A stretch of 64,000 nucleotides of DNA, taken from the NCBI GenBank assembly GCA_008508345.1, contig QNGE01001269.1, positions 11,266 to 75,265 of the forward strand, in the 5' to 3' direction. The notes under the pieces were generated by a model. It searched no databases. It worked only from the letters and a program-made list of their open reading frames with translations, and was not told the DNA's origin. The DNA is from Paragonimus westermani. Its lineage: Eukaryota > Platyhelminthes > Trematoda > Plagiorchiida > Troglotrematidae. Positions 42,501 through 47,324 of this stretch are shown one piece after another. The translations under genes and the position numbers were made by a program. The first letter of the stretch is position 1. Every line of letters starts with the position of its first letter.

Positions 42501-44316
42501 CATGCATAACTAATATGTTAATCTTCATGGATAGCCTAACAGAGGCCAAAGACAATGGTCATATCTCGGACGCTATCTTCTTCGACTTTGCCAAAGCCTT
42601 CGACCGTGTCCCACACGGTCCTCTGCTGCACAAACTAGAAGCCTATGGGATTCAAGGAGAAGTTCTCCGCTGGATAACCTCCTTTCTTGGTAACAGGACT
42701 TTTAGAGTAAAAACCGGTTCAGGCCTTTCGTCCCCATCCCCAGTCTCTGTGGGGGTCCCTCAAGGATCGGTACTTGGTCCATTGTTGTTTCTTATTTACA
42801 TCAATGATCTCCCCGATTTGATCTCTAGCAACGCTCTCCTTTATGCCGACGACTTAAAAATCTGGAACGCCTGTGACCCCAGTGCATTGCAGATTGACCT
42901 TGATCGTATTAAGTGCTGGTCAGAGGATTGGAGTCTCCCTCTAAACGACAGTAAGTGTGCGCACATGTCACTCGGAGGAGACTCTGGGAACCTATTCGTG
43001 ATACATGGTGCACAAAGTGTAGTAGGTATCACGAAAGTAGACCTCAAAAAAGACCTAGGGATCTGGCTATCGTCTGGGTTGTCCTTCTCTTATCATCACC
43101 AGCTGGCCGCAAAAAGGGGTCTCATGACTCTCGGGATGATCAAACGAACCTTCCCCCGGATTGACAAGCGCGCCTTTCACACGCTTTACAGAGTCTACAT
43201 AAGACCATTGCTCGAGTATGCCAATCAAGTCGTCTACACCGGTTTGAAGAAGGACATACTCGCCATTGAACGTGTCCAGCGAGTGGCCACCAAAATGGTC
43301 ACTGGCTTGCGGCATCTATCCTACGAGTCTCGCCTTGAAATTCTCGATCTTTATCCACTTGAGTTTCGTAGACTCCGCGGCGACTTAATTCTTACACATT
43401 TTCTCTTTAGCACAGGACTTGTGCAACAATTCTTTACCCTAGTAAGTGATAACAGTCGAAGAGGCCACGACAAGAAGCTCTATAAGCTTCGACCTCGGAC
43501 CTTCCTAAGACAACAGTTCTTCTCTTATAGGGTTATCAACTACTGGAACGACCTACCACTAGAGATTGTTAGCTGCTCTTCTAAAGACCGTCTCAAAGTG
43601 TTATTGGATTCCCACCTACTTAACAAACCGTTAAATTAATAATTTATCCTGTTTTGCTAGATTATTATTTTACTTTGTTATTGGTACTTTCTGTAACCCC
43701 CAAGAGCGGTGCTACACCCCGTTTTCAGTGACTGCCTTTCAAGTCAACAGAAAACCGCCGGACATCGAAACGAACAAACTGACTGGATCCGGGTAGATTG
43801 GGCCCCCAGCCTCGAACCCGTGTACAAATCGCTGAAAACCAATGGTGACTGAAAGCACGACTTAGACTAGACTTACTGCCTCGTGAACGTTTGAGTTCAG
43901 AGAAAAGAATCACAAAAATGAACACTCACAATTATTTTTGCAAGAATTCCATCTTCCTCACACTCCAATGCCACAACGGCCTTATCGGTCTGGACTTCAC
44001 AAAGTACGTCACCGGAACCAACATCCTCCCCTGGAACAAGTGAAAACAAAAATGTGCACTAACCTTCCTTTTTATTCCACTTGACTATGGAACCCTCAGT
44101 CATTGTTGGAGACAATGAAGGCATTTTTACGCGAACGGGCACTATAAAAATATAACGCTTCGATTGAAACCAACCGTTCAGTGATCTGCCCAAATATATG
44201 CCTCTTTTCCAATTGTGAGAATTCATCAACAAACTCAACTTTCCATAAGCAGTGTTTACTTTCCACATTCTTTGGCAAAATTGCGCAAAACCCCAGTTCA
44301 CAGCAAGTCCGCGCAT
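6943..44316 (-). CDS. PDHX: PDHX: pyruvate dehydrogenase complex component X (E3-binding protein), 7 coding exons
   Basis: Seven exons (44316-44175, 44141-44064, 44030-43930, 28151-27829, 16732-16411, 12939-12710, 7327-6943) total 1581 nt, i.e. 526 residues plus TAG, with compatible phases at every GT-AG junction. Domains: basic presequence 1-47 with no D or E; lipoyl domain about 50-130 with the lipoyl-lysine motif TDKAVV (K90); Pro/Ala/Ser linker; peripheral-subunit-binding domain about 185-224; acyltransferase fold about 250-484. The family role is to anchor dihydrolipoamide dehydrogenase (E3) to the E2 core in the mitochondrial matrix. The E2 active-site DHRxxDG reads DSRYVDE (456-462), losing the catalytic His and the Gly, as in PDHX and unlike DLAT; there is also a single lipoyl domain. 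Length is close to the roughly 500 residues usual for PDHX. The alternative, a diverged DLAT, is less likely. The exon model is my own reading, not transcript-supported. Confidence 0.9.
9270..9690 (+). pseudogene. Penelope-like element reverse transcriptase fragment, decayed
   Basis: In one frame the sequence reads [12 protein letters not shown], then LLDDLFIV, a TAA at 9359-9361, LDQEAL and [19 protein letters not shown]. This follows the Penelope RT order of (F)NGxxYxQ, LLAD(I/F)F and CKRYVDD...VAT, with the second Asp of YVDD changed to Asn. After a frameshift near 9520, [14 protein letters not shown] then LRQKK parallels the segment TWxGQYxNFxSxVPLRQKR also seen at 58.5 kb. Several stops and frameshifts make it non-functional. 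Assigned by motif order only. Confidence 0.6.
10575..10930 (+). pseudogene. 3' end of an RTE-like LINE reverse transcriptase
   Basis: The frame opening at 10575 gives [39 protein letters not shown] and YGQL. This is the C-terminal signature of RTE-type LINEs (CLRRILxxRWxD...NxEV...LRWxGHVxRMxDxRLPK). A TGA at 10797-10799 is followed by similar but broken sequence (GQKLQYRSV...SLKDTV). The part upstream of 10575 is not clearly alignable by eye. Confidence 0.6.
11740..12118 (-). repeat. Dispersed repeat family, copy A (minus orientation) with ATG-repeat end
   Basis: Read on the minus strand from 12118, this is nearly the same as 30585-30800: it shares CAGCAATACATCAGTGGTT, CACACAACCATGAAGAAA, GACGGGAAGGGACCTAACTA and CAAGGTGCCTACACCTTGCA. 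It continues past copy B into sequence shared with copy C (AAGGCGT.ATCAG...GCTTCCTT...CACTGCCCCGCGT). The 12104-12118 edge is a degenerate ATG/ACG trinucleotide run. No coding capacity and no tRNA box is obvious. Confidence 0.85.
12710..12939 (-). CDS. PDHX: PDHX coding exon 6: acyltransferase-fold core
   Basis: Acceptor TTCATTTCAG. Residues 323-398 include [20 protein letters not shown], then [20 protein letters not shown], matching the E2/X core region VAVATxxGLxTPI...KAREGKLxPxEFQGGSF. Ends in phase 2 (AC|C) at GTAAGT. Confidence 0.93.
12940..16410 (-). other. PDHX intron 5 (3471 nt)
   Basis: GTGAGT...TTCATTTCAG boundaries. Apart from an AT dinucleotide run near 15605-15625, no mobile element was recognised. 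A 128-codon open frame on the plus strand (15672-16058) has no recognised similarity and sits inside this intron; it is not called as a gene. Confidence 0.75.
15605..15625. repeat. (AT)n microsatellite
   Basis: An uninterrupted run of alternating A and T of about 20 nt. Confidence 0.9.
16411..16732 (-). CDS. PDHX: PDHX coding exon 5: end of E3-binding domain, second linker, start of acyltransferase fold
   Basis: Acceptor CGCCTTTCAG. Residues 215-322: [11 protein letters not shown] completes the subunit-binding domain, a linker of T, S, A and P follows, then [20 protein letters not shown], the family's N-terminal catalytic-domain signature, and [18 protein letters not shown]. Ends in phase 0 at GTGAGT. 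Confidence 0.93.
18480..20130 (+). pseudogene. RTE-like LINE reverse transcriptase fragment, heavily mutated
   Basis: Scattered over frames but in family order: [19 protein letters not shown] (about 18590), [16 protein letters not shown] (about 18935, the GPDGIPxE region), [12 protein letters not shown] (about 19180, EQAGFRPGRG), [18 protein letters not shown] (about 19470, VRQGCPLSPFLFNFxID), [13 protein letters not shown] (about 19570, where YADD has become HGKD), [16 protein letters not shown] (about 19750), [15 protein letters not shown], and [16 protein letters not shown] (about 19955). Stops and frameshifts are numerous. The lost YADD motif means it cannot encode an active RT. It is antisense to PDHX. 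Confidence 0.75.
20707..20720 (-). promoter_or_regulatory. Putative polypurine tract of the Ty3 element
   Basis: Minus strand AAAAAGGGGAGGTG lies between the integrase stop (20727) and a TGTCACATACC at 20699, the expected position for plus-strand priming next to a 3' LTR. Confidence 0.55.
20727..21706 (-). pseudogene. Ty3 integrase, frameshifted and with an altered catalytic residue
   Basis: Downstream of the TGA, the pol frame continues to [12 protein letters not shown], then shifts within a run of A6C4 near 21625 into the frame ending at 20727. That frame gives [18 protein letters not shown] (first catalytic Asp), [12 protein letters not shown], where the usual second Asp of (S)DNGxxF is Asn, and [20 protein letters not shown] with the catalytic Glu. 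A C-terminal GPY/F-like module ([16 protein letters not shown]...[11 protein letters not shown]) follows. Two breaks and a lost Asp indicate an inactive enzyme. Confidence 0.88.
21707..23818 (-). pseudogene. pol: Ty3 pol: protease, reverse transcriptase and RNase H
   Basis: A 703-codon open frame. Protease active site LDTASD at residues 30-34, with DTA rather than DTG. RT core from about 185: [34 protein letters not shown] (first catalytic Asp), [13 protein letters not shown] and the YLDD box at 313-316. RNase H from about 455: [14 protein letters not shown] (Asp462), [21 protein letters not shown] and LLTDNTPLL (Asp529). Frame ends at TGA 21707-21709 where the H2C2 zinc-finger region of integrase should continue ([14 protein letters not shown], stop, [19 protein letters not shown]). 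The RT and RNase H motifs look intact, but the stop separates them from integrase. Confidence 0.9.
23815..24805 (-). pseudogene. gag: Ty3 gag remnant with zinc knuckles
   Basis: ATG at 24805 ([20 protein letters not shown]). After a TAG near 24696-24698, the same frame reads [28 protein letters not shown] and [17 protein letters not shown], a capsid-like region of retrotransposon Gag. TAG at 24233-24235 and a TAA about 20 nt further interrupt the frame again. Zinc knuckle 1 is [13 protein letters not shown] (C-x2-C-x3-H-x4-C). After a frame change, knuckle 2 is [14 protein letters not shown] (C-x2-C-x4-H-x4-C), followed by an Arg/Ser-rich tail ([13 protein letters not shown]). At least three nonsense changes and one frameshift are visible. 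Confidence 0.8.
24821..24827 (-). promoter_or_regulatory. Possible primer-binding-site remnant of the Ty3 element
   Basis: TGGTGAC 16 nt before the gag ATG matches only the first seven bases expected of a tRNA-Trp complementary site; the following bases do not match well. Weak. Confidence 0.3.
25870..25965 (-). repeat. Dispersed repeat family, diverged copy D
   Basis: The plus strand shows TTTTCCTTCTTCTTTTATCA, CTCATGGATGTATGG and AAACCACTGATGTAGTTCTG in the same order and spacing as copy A at 12020-12105. It is more diverged, and only the terminal 95 bp are recognisable. Confidence 0.55.
27044..27079. repeat. 13-bp inverted repeat (hairpin, one mismatch)
   Basis: ACCAAGGTCTCGG (27044-27056) and CCGAGATCTTGGT (27067-27079) pair with one mismatch around a 10-nt loop. 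No role is evident. Confidence 0.7.
27597..27677 (-). repeat. tRNA-like sequence, probably a SINE remnant
   Basis: Minus strand TTAGCTCAGCTGGAGAGC resembles a tRNA D-arm and A box, with GCTC and GAGC able to pair. TTGTTCGAATGCG about 35 nt later resembles the B box (GTTCGAnnC). The acceptor and T stems do not pair properly, so it is not a functional tRNA. A tRNA-derived SINE head or tRNA pseudogene is the likely explanation. Confidence 0.5.
27829..28151 (-). CDS. PDHX: PDHX coding exon 4: end of lipoyl domain, linker, E3-binding domain
   Basis: Acceptor ...GTTTAG in front of GTG GCT GAA continues the lipoyl domain ([18 protein letters not shown]). A linker rich in S, A, P and T of about 50 residues follows, then the peripheral-subunit-binding domain ([20 protein letters not shown], then [11 protein letters not shown]). 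GPRG is the typical loop. Ends in phase 2 (GG|A) at GTAAAT. Confidence 0.92.
28936..28975 (+). ncRNA. Hammerhead-ribozyme-like core, degenerate
   Basis: CTGATGA (28942-28948), eight bases, GAAA (28957-28960), then the palindrome AACAGCTGTT (28959-28968) forming a self-complementary stem III. Only two stem I pairs (GC with GC) and one stem II pair are possible. The core is very similar to the Penelope-linked copy at 59404. Probably a relic of a Penelope terminus. Confidence 0.35.
29409..29422. repeat. (GA)n microsatellite
   Basis: Seven consecutive GA units. Confidence 0.85.
30546..30600. repeat. (CAT)n microsatellite
   Basis: About 18 CAT units with one AAT interruption, directly abutting dispersed repeat copy B. 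Confidence 0.95.
30585..30800 (+). repeat. Dispersed repeat family, copy B
   Basis: Begins at the end of the CAT run and matches copy A (inverted, 18 kb away) over about 210 bp, with few differences by eye: CAGCAATACATCAGTGGTT, CACACAACCATGAAGAAA, GGGAAGGGACCTAACTACTG, CAAGGTGCCTACACCTTGCA. It ends earlier than A and C, after GAGCTGCAAGTGA. Confidence 0.85.
31290..31870 (-). pseudogene. RTE-like LINE reverse transcriptase fragment
   Basis: Minus strand, in family order over several frames: [20 protein letters not shown] (about 31810, EQAGFRPGRGCxDxIF), [10 protein letters not shown] (about 31715), [33 protein letters not shown] (about 31520) and [17 protein letters not shown] (about 31430). 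The YADD box is intact but frameshifts break the frame. In the same orientation as PDHX. Confidence 0.7.
33939..33953. repeat. (CT)n microsatellite
   Basis: A short run of CT units within CTCTCTCTCTCTCTACG. Confidence 0.8.
34205..34500 (+). repeat. Dispersed repeat family, copy C
   Basis: Shares AGCAATACATCAGTGGTT, CTACACAACCATTAAGCAAA, CAAGGTACCCACACCTTGCA and TAACCGAGCTGTAAGTGA with copies A and B, then the segment shared only with A (AGGCGTTATCAG, CACTGCCCCGCGT). It has small deletions and lacks the trinucleotide run at its 5' edge. Confidence 0.8.
34540..37050 (-). mobile_element. RTE-like LINE with internal deletion joining endonuclease to RT tail
   Basis: Minus strand order: GC-rich leader (about 37050-35950, inferred to belong to the element), then AP-endonuclease segments [14 protein letters not shown] (about 35900), [20 protein letters not shown] (about 35630), [19 protein letters not shown] (about 35530), [19 protein letters not shown] (about 35350) and [19 protein letters not shown]. 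It jumps directly to RT-tail sequence: [43 protein letters not shown] and ISLKLKGRV (about 34890), then [37 protein letters not shown] and [12 protein letters not shown] (about 34590). The polymerase core with YADD is missing. Frameshifts occur elsewhere. Confidence 0.75.
35950..37050 (-). other. GC-rich tract, probable 5' leader of the adjacent RTE-like LINE
   Basis: Markedly more GC-rich than its surroundings and open in several frames on both strands, which explains the overlapping open frames here. It lies immediately upstream of the endonuclease start of the minus-strand LINE. A CTATAAAATAA on the minus strand near 36935 could be a TATA-like element. No coding family was recognised. Leader identity is inferred from position. 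Confidence 0.4.
37250..37600 (+). pseudogene. RTE-like LINE fragment (linker and start of RT)
   Basis: Plus strand: [23 protein letters not shown], then [19 protein letters not shown] and, after frame changes, [16 protein letters not shown]. This corresponds to the LKxSLxxDRExxWxxKAxEME...LFQLIRxTGxKxPxVSETI segment between endonuclease and RT in RTE LINEs. Broken by frameshifts. Confidence 0.6.
39997..40119. repeat. 61-bp direct duplication around a single N
   Basis: 39997-40057 and 40059-40119 are identical over 61 bp, separated only by one ambiguous base at 40058. This is the signature of two contig ends that overlap but were not merged, so one copy is probably artificial. Confidence 0.92.
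40495..43700 (+). mobile_element. CR1-clade non-LTR retrotransposon (LINE), coding-intact
   Basis: One long open frame encodes an AP endonuclease and reverse transcriptase in CR1 order. The region 40495-40652 is also GC-rich and open in another frame (40495-40785) and probably belongs to the element or an upstream ORF. The sequence becomes AT-rich after the stop at 43639. Exact ends and target-site duplications could not be defined. It is antisense to PDHX inside intron 3. Confidence 0.85.
40652..43639 (+). CDS. CR1-like LINE ORF2: AP endonuclease and reverse transcriptase, 995 aa
   Basis: Uninterrupted 995-codon frame. AP-endonuclease domain about 70-295: [23 protein letters not shown] (Glu102), [17 protein letters not shown] (Asp212), LLDLVITN and LGHSDHMLL (Asp288, His289). 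RT domain about 515-740: [64 protein letters not shown] (first catalytic Asp), [20 protein letters not shown] and [10 protein letters not shown] (YADD 731-734). C-terminal thumb and tail ([40 protein letters not shown]) match CR1-type elements. All catalytic residues are present and there is no internal stop, unlike every other element in the window. The protein would nick target DNA and copy the element RNA. The start could be further upstream. Confidence 0.92.
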   Translation: MCQEKRTKRPTGTLTYAQAVMKRPPPPQEGSQNYAASCTNPLTTEATFPSFPSCTSVSFCTQPNEEVALKCVYTNCLSLLNKLPEIRQLVHDTSPHILALTETWLSADISDNELHVPGYSLYRTDSSRGRMGGCAVFLSQKLPVPAVVGEFTFPEKCDTLWIKLQLRKRDTLLTGVVYRSPSCSASDDEAILATLDRLTSAQRFSHLLIMGDFNAPKLNSMAASHEDCGCGFSKSLAMLIHEKAWTQHVDLPTRHRPGQTPSLLDLVITNEAHLVDRVVIKPPLGHSDHMLLNFDFICYWLQNAVTKTSFRNFQNADFNALRTFLSTLSLTSDSVNLNYLSFKAAIHEADEAFVPRKLLKFSSRAPLPRNIRRLLELRSRLFSKQKLTDRPEDLEAFRSVRNRCKREIRQHTQHVQSKILQIAHENKNFLFKYIRRQRKTKPSALSLRLPDGETSSNPQVVAEMFREYYSSVYNVDLPNWHPILPQRHFQQPILTADFSVSDVQDLLLKINPYSAMGPDKIHPRILKEAAVSLAMPLFDLFKQTLRTGTLPEAWKEANVSPIFKTGDRHSPASYRPISLTSIPCKIMERLLKRTIFKHFFSNNLFSSTQHGFLPERSCITNMLIFMDSLTEAKDNGHISDAIFFDFAKAFDRVPHGPLLHKLEAYGIQGEVLRWITSFLGNRTFRVKTGSGLSSPSPVSVGVPQGSVLGPLLFLIYINDLPDLISSNALLYADDLKIWNACDPSALQIDLDRIKCWSEDWSLPLNDSKCAHMSLGGDSGNLFVIHGAQSVVGITKVDLKKDLGIWLSSGLSFSYHHQLAAKRGLMTLGMIKRTFPRIDKRAFHTLYRVYIRPLLEYANQVVYTGLKKDILAIERVQRVATKMVTGLRHLSYESRLEILDLYPLEFRRLRGDLILTHFLFSTGLVQQFFTLVSDNSRRGHDKKLYKLRPRTFLRQQFFSYRVINYWNDLPLEIVSCSSKDRLKVLLDSHLLNKPLN
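43930..44030 (-). CDS. PDHX: PDHX coding exon 3: lipoyl attachment site
   Basis: Residues 74-107 include [16 protein letters not shown] and [10 protein letters not shown]90 in TDKAVV is the expected lipoylated lysine at the hairpin tip. TDKAVV followed by xDGILAKI is closer to PDHX than to DLAT. The exon ends in phase 0 at GTGAGT. Confidence 0.92.
44031..44063 (-). other. PDHX intron 2 (33 nt)
   Basis: Donor GTTAGT and acceptor TTGTTCCAG enclose 33 nt. Retention would put an in-frame TAG immediately after KKEG, while removal gives [16 protein letters not shown], which fits the lipoyl family without a gap. It is the same length as intron 1. Confidence 0.9.
44064..44141 (-). CDS. PDHX: PDHX coding exon 2: start of lipoyl domain
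   Basis: Encodes [14 protein letters not shown] followed by [12 protein letters not shown] (residues 48-73). The MPSLSPTM signature with KWxKKEG is the first beta-strand region of lipoyl domains in pyruvate dehydrogenase E2 and X components. It ends one base into the Gly-74 codon. Confidence 0.92.
44142..44174 (-). other. PDHX intron 1 (33 nt)
   Basis: Donor GTTGGT and acceptor TTTTTATAG enclose 33 nt. Because 33 is a multiple of three and there is no stop inside, retention would only add 11 residues to the presequence, so this intron is less certain than intron 2. The T-rich 3' half and the identical length of the next intron support it. Confidence 0.65.
44175..44316 (-). CDS. PDHX: PDHX coding exon 1: mitochondrial presequence
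   Basis: The ATG at 44316 follows an in-frame TAA 24 nt upstream and has a purine at -3, so it is the first possible start in this frame. It encodes 47 residues rich in R, K, N, S and L with no acidic residue, as expected for an import presequence. The exon ends after one base of a Val codon at a GTTGGT donor. Upstream non-coding exons cannot be excluded. Confidence 0.8.
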
Positions 44317-44764
44317 CTCCCCTCGTTTCCCGAAATTAGATTAGCGCGGCAAAATTGCCTCATTGTTTTTTTTACGATATGCTTCAATTCACTGGCTTTT
44401 CCAACGGAAACTTTTCAGTTTTTTCATTTCAGTTTTTGAAGTTGAAGAGGTTGGTAAACTGAATTGGAACATTTCGTGAAAAAAGCAATGAAGCAATTGC
44501 TTCACAATTAATTGTGTTAAGCTAATGCAATTTATGGAAAACGAGGGGAGATGCACAATCTTGTTGTGCCCTGGGATTTTGTGCAGTTTATGCGGGGTGC
44601 TTTAGTTACATTTATCTTGTCGCCCCATCTCCATATGTCTTGACATGTTTCCGTAGTTCCCTGACATGCTGATCTGTAACAGCGCCGATTCCTGGAAGGT
44701 GTCTAAGGTTCATAGTTATGTTTCGCAATTCATTTTTGTATATTTTCTCACATGCCGTCAGTTT

Positions 44765-45910
44765 AACTTTACCTGTACACCTGTTTGAAAACACCATTAT
44801 CATTTCCTGTATTTGACTGCCATCAAGAAAAAACAGGAGTTACTGCGCAACATCTCAGTCTTCCTCATTTGTGTGGGTGTTGGATCTGTGAAGTAATCAT
44901 ACGGTAGATTTTTTGGTTCAGCGTACCTGCTGATGTATCAACACCGAACGTTGGTCGTCCCATGTTGCGTGTGGAGTTATCTATCGGTCGTCGTCCGAAC
45001 CTACCTTCTGGCGCTGTCCTTCTCTCAGGTAGTGGCCTATCTAGTTCAGAGGATTTTGACTTGTCAGTGAGTCATTCCATTTTTAAACGCGTCTTTCTTT
45101 TGGTTGTACGAATACCTTTTGCACATATTGATTACCATTGCAGCTTCTTCTGATTTTACCATATTTTGGTCATTTTTTTCATTTGACTTACTGGGCCACT
45201 ACAAAGGTGCCACACTGAACATCTATTCAAATCGTGCGTACCATTGAAACTGGCCGCACGTGAGGTAAGGTGGTTAACGATGTCGGCTTCCATCCGTCTG
45301 GCACCTTGAAAGTGAATAACGGTTTTGTTTAGAAAGAGGTTGTCCATTTCCCCGTGCGCGATCTCGAATAATTTATTTTTTCATCCAGCATCTATCGTTC
45401 GGGTGAAATGTCTGTTACGTTTCTTCGGATGTAGTGTCTGTTACGTATTTTACTTGTATTCGTGCATCTTGTACACAGCATTTTGTTGACATCACCTGTA
45501 CACCTGTCTGAATGCGCCACCATCACCTTTGAATTTGAATGACAGAATGAATAAACGAAAGTTTACGCGCACCGTCTCTCCCTTCTGCTTTTGAGTAGAT
45601 TTTCGTCTAGTGAATTAATCGCGGGATGAATTTTTTTAGCTCCGCCTATCTACCGGCCAACCAACGTTCATCTTTCACTGTCTTACGGGCTATTTGAAAT
45701 TACTTATGCGAAGTGGTCCAAACCAACTACCTGGCGCTGTTTCACCTCCGTGTGTGGTGGCCTATCCAAATCAGCAGACCTCGACATGTCAGTCAGTGGT
45801 TTTATTTTTATCGATAAGTCTCCTGTTTCGTTTGTGCGCACACAACTATTCCTCGGTACTGTCATATTTCGGTCATTTTTATCATTTGGTTGATTAAGCC
45901 ATTACATAGG
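44765..45910. repeat. Diverged direct duplication upstream of PDHX (two units of about 420 bp)
   Basis: 44765-45215 and 45486-45910 share, in order, CACCTGTACACCTGT or near it, an ACGTT.xTC block, TGGCGCTGT, GTGGCCTATC, TGTCAGTxAGT, ATATTTxGGTCATTTTTxTC and GGCCAxTACAxAGGT. Identity is moderate by eye. The second unit lies just downstream of a minus-strand Penelope remnant (46062-46625), so both may be copies of its terminal region. Confidence 0.65.
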
Positions 45911-45950
45911 TAACTCATTAATTTTGAACAAAGCCGTTAGAACACGAACA

Positions 45951-45969
45951 TTTCACACTCACTCATCAG
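45951..45969 (-). ncRNA. Hammerhead-like core next to a Penelope stop codon
   Basis: Minus strand CTGATGA (45969-45963), eight bases, GAAA (45954-45951), about 90 nt after the end of the Penelope frame at 46062. Stem III and stem I pairing are poor in this copy, so it is at most a relic. The spacing parallels the 59.4 kb element. Confidence 0.3.
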
Positions 45970-46061
45970 CACCGAATTCACAATAACATGGGTGGTTTTT
46001 TATATAGCAAACGACCAGAGAGTTGAATAATCGCCAAACGGATAAGGATAAGTCAGTAAGT

Positions 46062-46625
46062 TCAGGGAAGGCTCAGGTTGAGGAACAGCTGTTTCTGAAC
46101 AAAGAGAGCTGGGCCGAGTCGATTCATTGCAACTCCCTCGGAAAACCGTAAGAAACTCGGGTTAGAATAAAGTAGCAGGATTCTGAATGCAAAATACGAA
46201 TCACTAACTTGACCGCTGGTCTTGACATGTCTAGCGACTGAGGAAACTGGCTGTCTACGCGTTTGAACAACATTGCCATTCTCCGGGAACAGGGACCACT
46301 CTACCCATTCGGGTAAATTCTCCTCCATCAGGGAGCTCAATCATCTCTCAGTTATGTTTGTGTAACTTTCTCCGCAGCTACACTCACATTGATCAGCACA
46401 ATGTGAATTGACACCGACAAGCTGATCTCTTTTGATTGAAGGCACTGGTAACTTCTGAGTCCGAGCGATTACACGTAGTTGAGATGCAGTGAACGTTCGC
46501 TTAACTGAATTTCTCATTCGCTGTGTTGCTTGATATATGAAATGATCACCTTCAAGAGGTAGTTTTATACAGACCCTCTTTCTCTCTACAGTGACCACTA
46601 CTTCAGGTGGTGCCTTTTTCCACCG
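46062..46625 (-). pseudogene. Penelope-like element 3' coding end with GIY-YIG-type region
   Basis: Minus strand, one frame: PPEVVVTVERKRVCIKLPLE, VKRTFTASQLRVIA, LPVPSIKRDQLVGVNSHCAD, CECSCGESYTNITER, then a single TGA (46341-46343), and ENLPEWVEW, SSVARHVKTSGQV, LRFSEGVAMNRLGPALFVQK and LNLSLP before the stop. This matches the Penelope segment with a Cys-rich linker and GIY-YIG endonuclease (CxCGxxYxGxTxR, then EHLP, HLxxTGH, EAxxIxxxxPxLCVQK). The GIY-YIG glycine and threonine positions are altered (YTNITER), so nuclease activity is doubtful. The RT part is absent. Confidence 0.75.
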
Positions 46626-47324
46626 TGCCTATCTATGAAACTTCCGGAGCAACCATTTGATTGTAGGACAGAAGTAGACTGACACAGCCTCTCCACAACT
46701 CAAAAATAAATGGCACCGTTGAGGGAGTGATCAGGTTGCGCTGTTCCCGTCTGAAACTAACACACTTAAAATGGTGCCAGTGTGCAATTCTACAGTTGCA
46801 TACACTTCTAATAGTCAGCTGACAAACCAATCGGCCACCAGCACCGCTGTTGCGGTATAATACGGGAACAAATACGATTGTCTGCGTACGACAACAAGCG
46901 GTTAGTGTTATCAATTGTGTCGAAACAACGGAGGCAGCAAGTAAAATGTGGCTGTACCTGAAAGAACTCAACATCAAATCGGACAATGAGCAACATAAAT
47001 GTTGATGTTTGGAACGGTAGTAGGTCCATTCGAATAAAACCATGATGATAGCAAACATTTTACCCCTTAGAAAACGTGGTTGGCGATGATAGGATTCCCA
47101 TAATCCTCGTTTAGGAATATCCTACAGACGGAGGCATGCGTGGTAAATAGTATTCAGCGGCGTTGTCAAGCGTGTCCGACGAGCATACTGGCAAAACCTC
47201 ATGCAATAGGGCATTCCCAGCATCAAGGCTCATGGTGTCAGCAAGTCAGAAGACTAGCCACATTACATTGAAGGTCATTATGAGATCGTTTCCCAATTTT
47301 TAGTACTCCGCTGAGAACGAGTTC

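Larger units (their letters stand above)
28152..43929 (-). other. PDHX intron 3 (15778 nt)
   Basis: GTGAGT...GTTTAG boundaries. It is the largest intron and the main landing site for repeats: hammerhead-like motif (28.94 kb), dispersed repeat copies B and C, RTE fragments (31.3-31.9, 34.5-37.05, 37.25-37.6 kb) and a CR1 LINE (40.5-43.7 kb). Nothing recognised in 28.15-28.9, 29.0-30.5, 31.9-34.2 and 37.6-40.4 kb. Confidence 0.85.

Noticed and set aside
6943..44316. DLAT (active E2) as identity of the host gene
   Set aside because: The catalytic His and Gly are missing, there is a single lipoyl domain, and the TDKAVV and DSRxVD motifs fit PDHX better.
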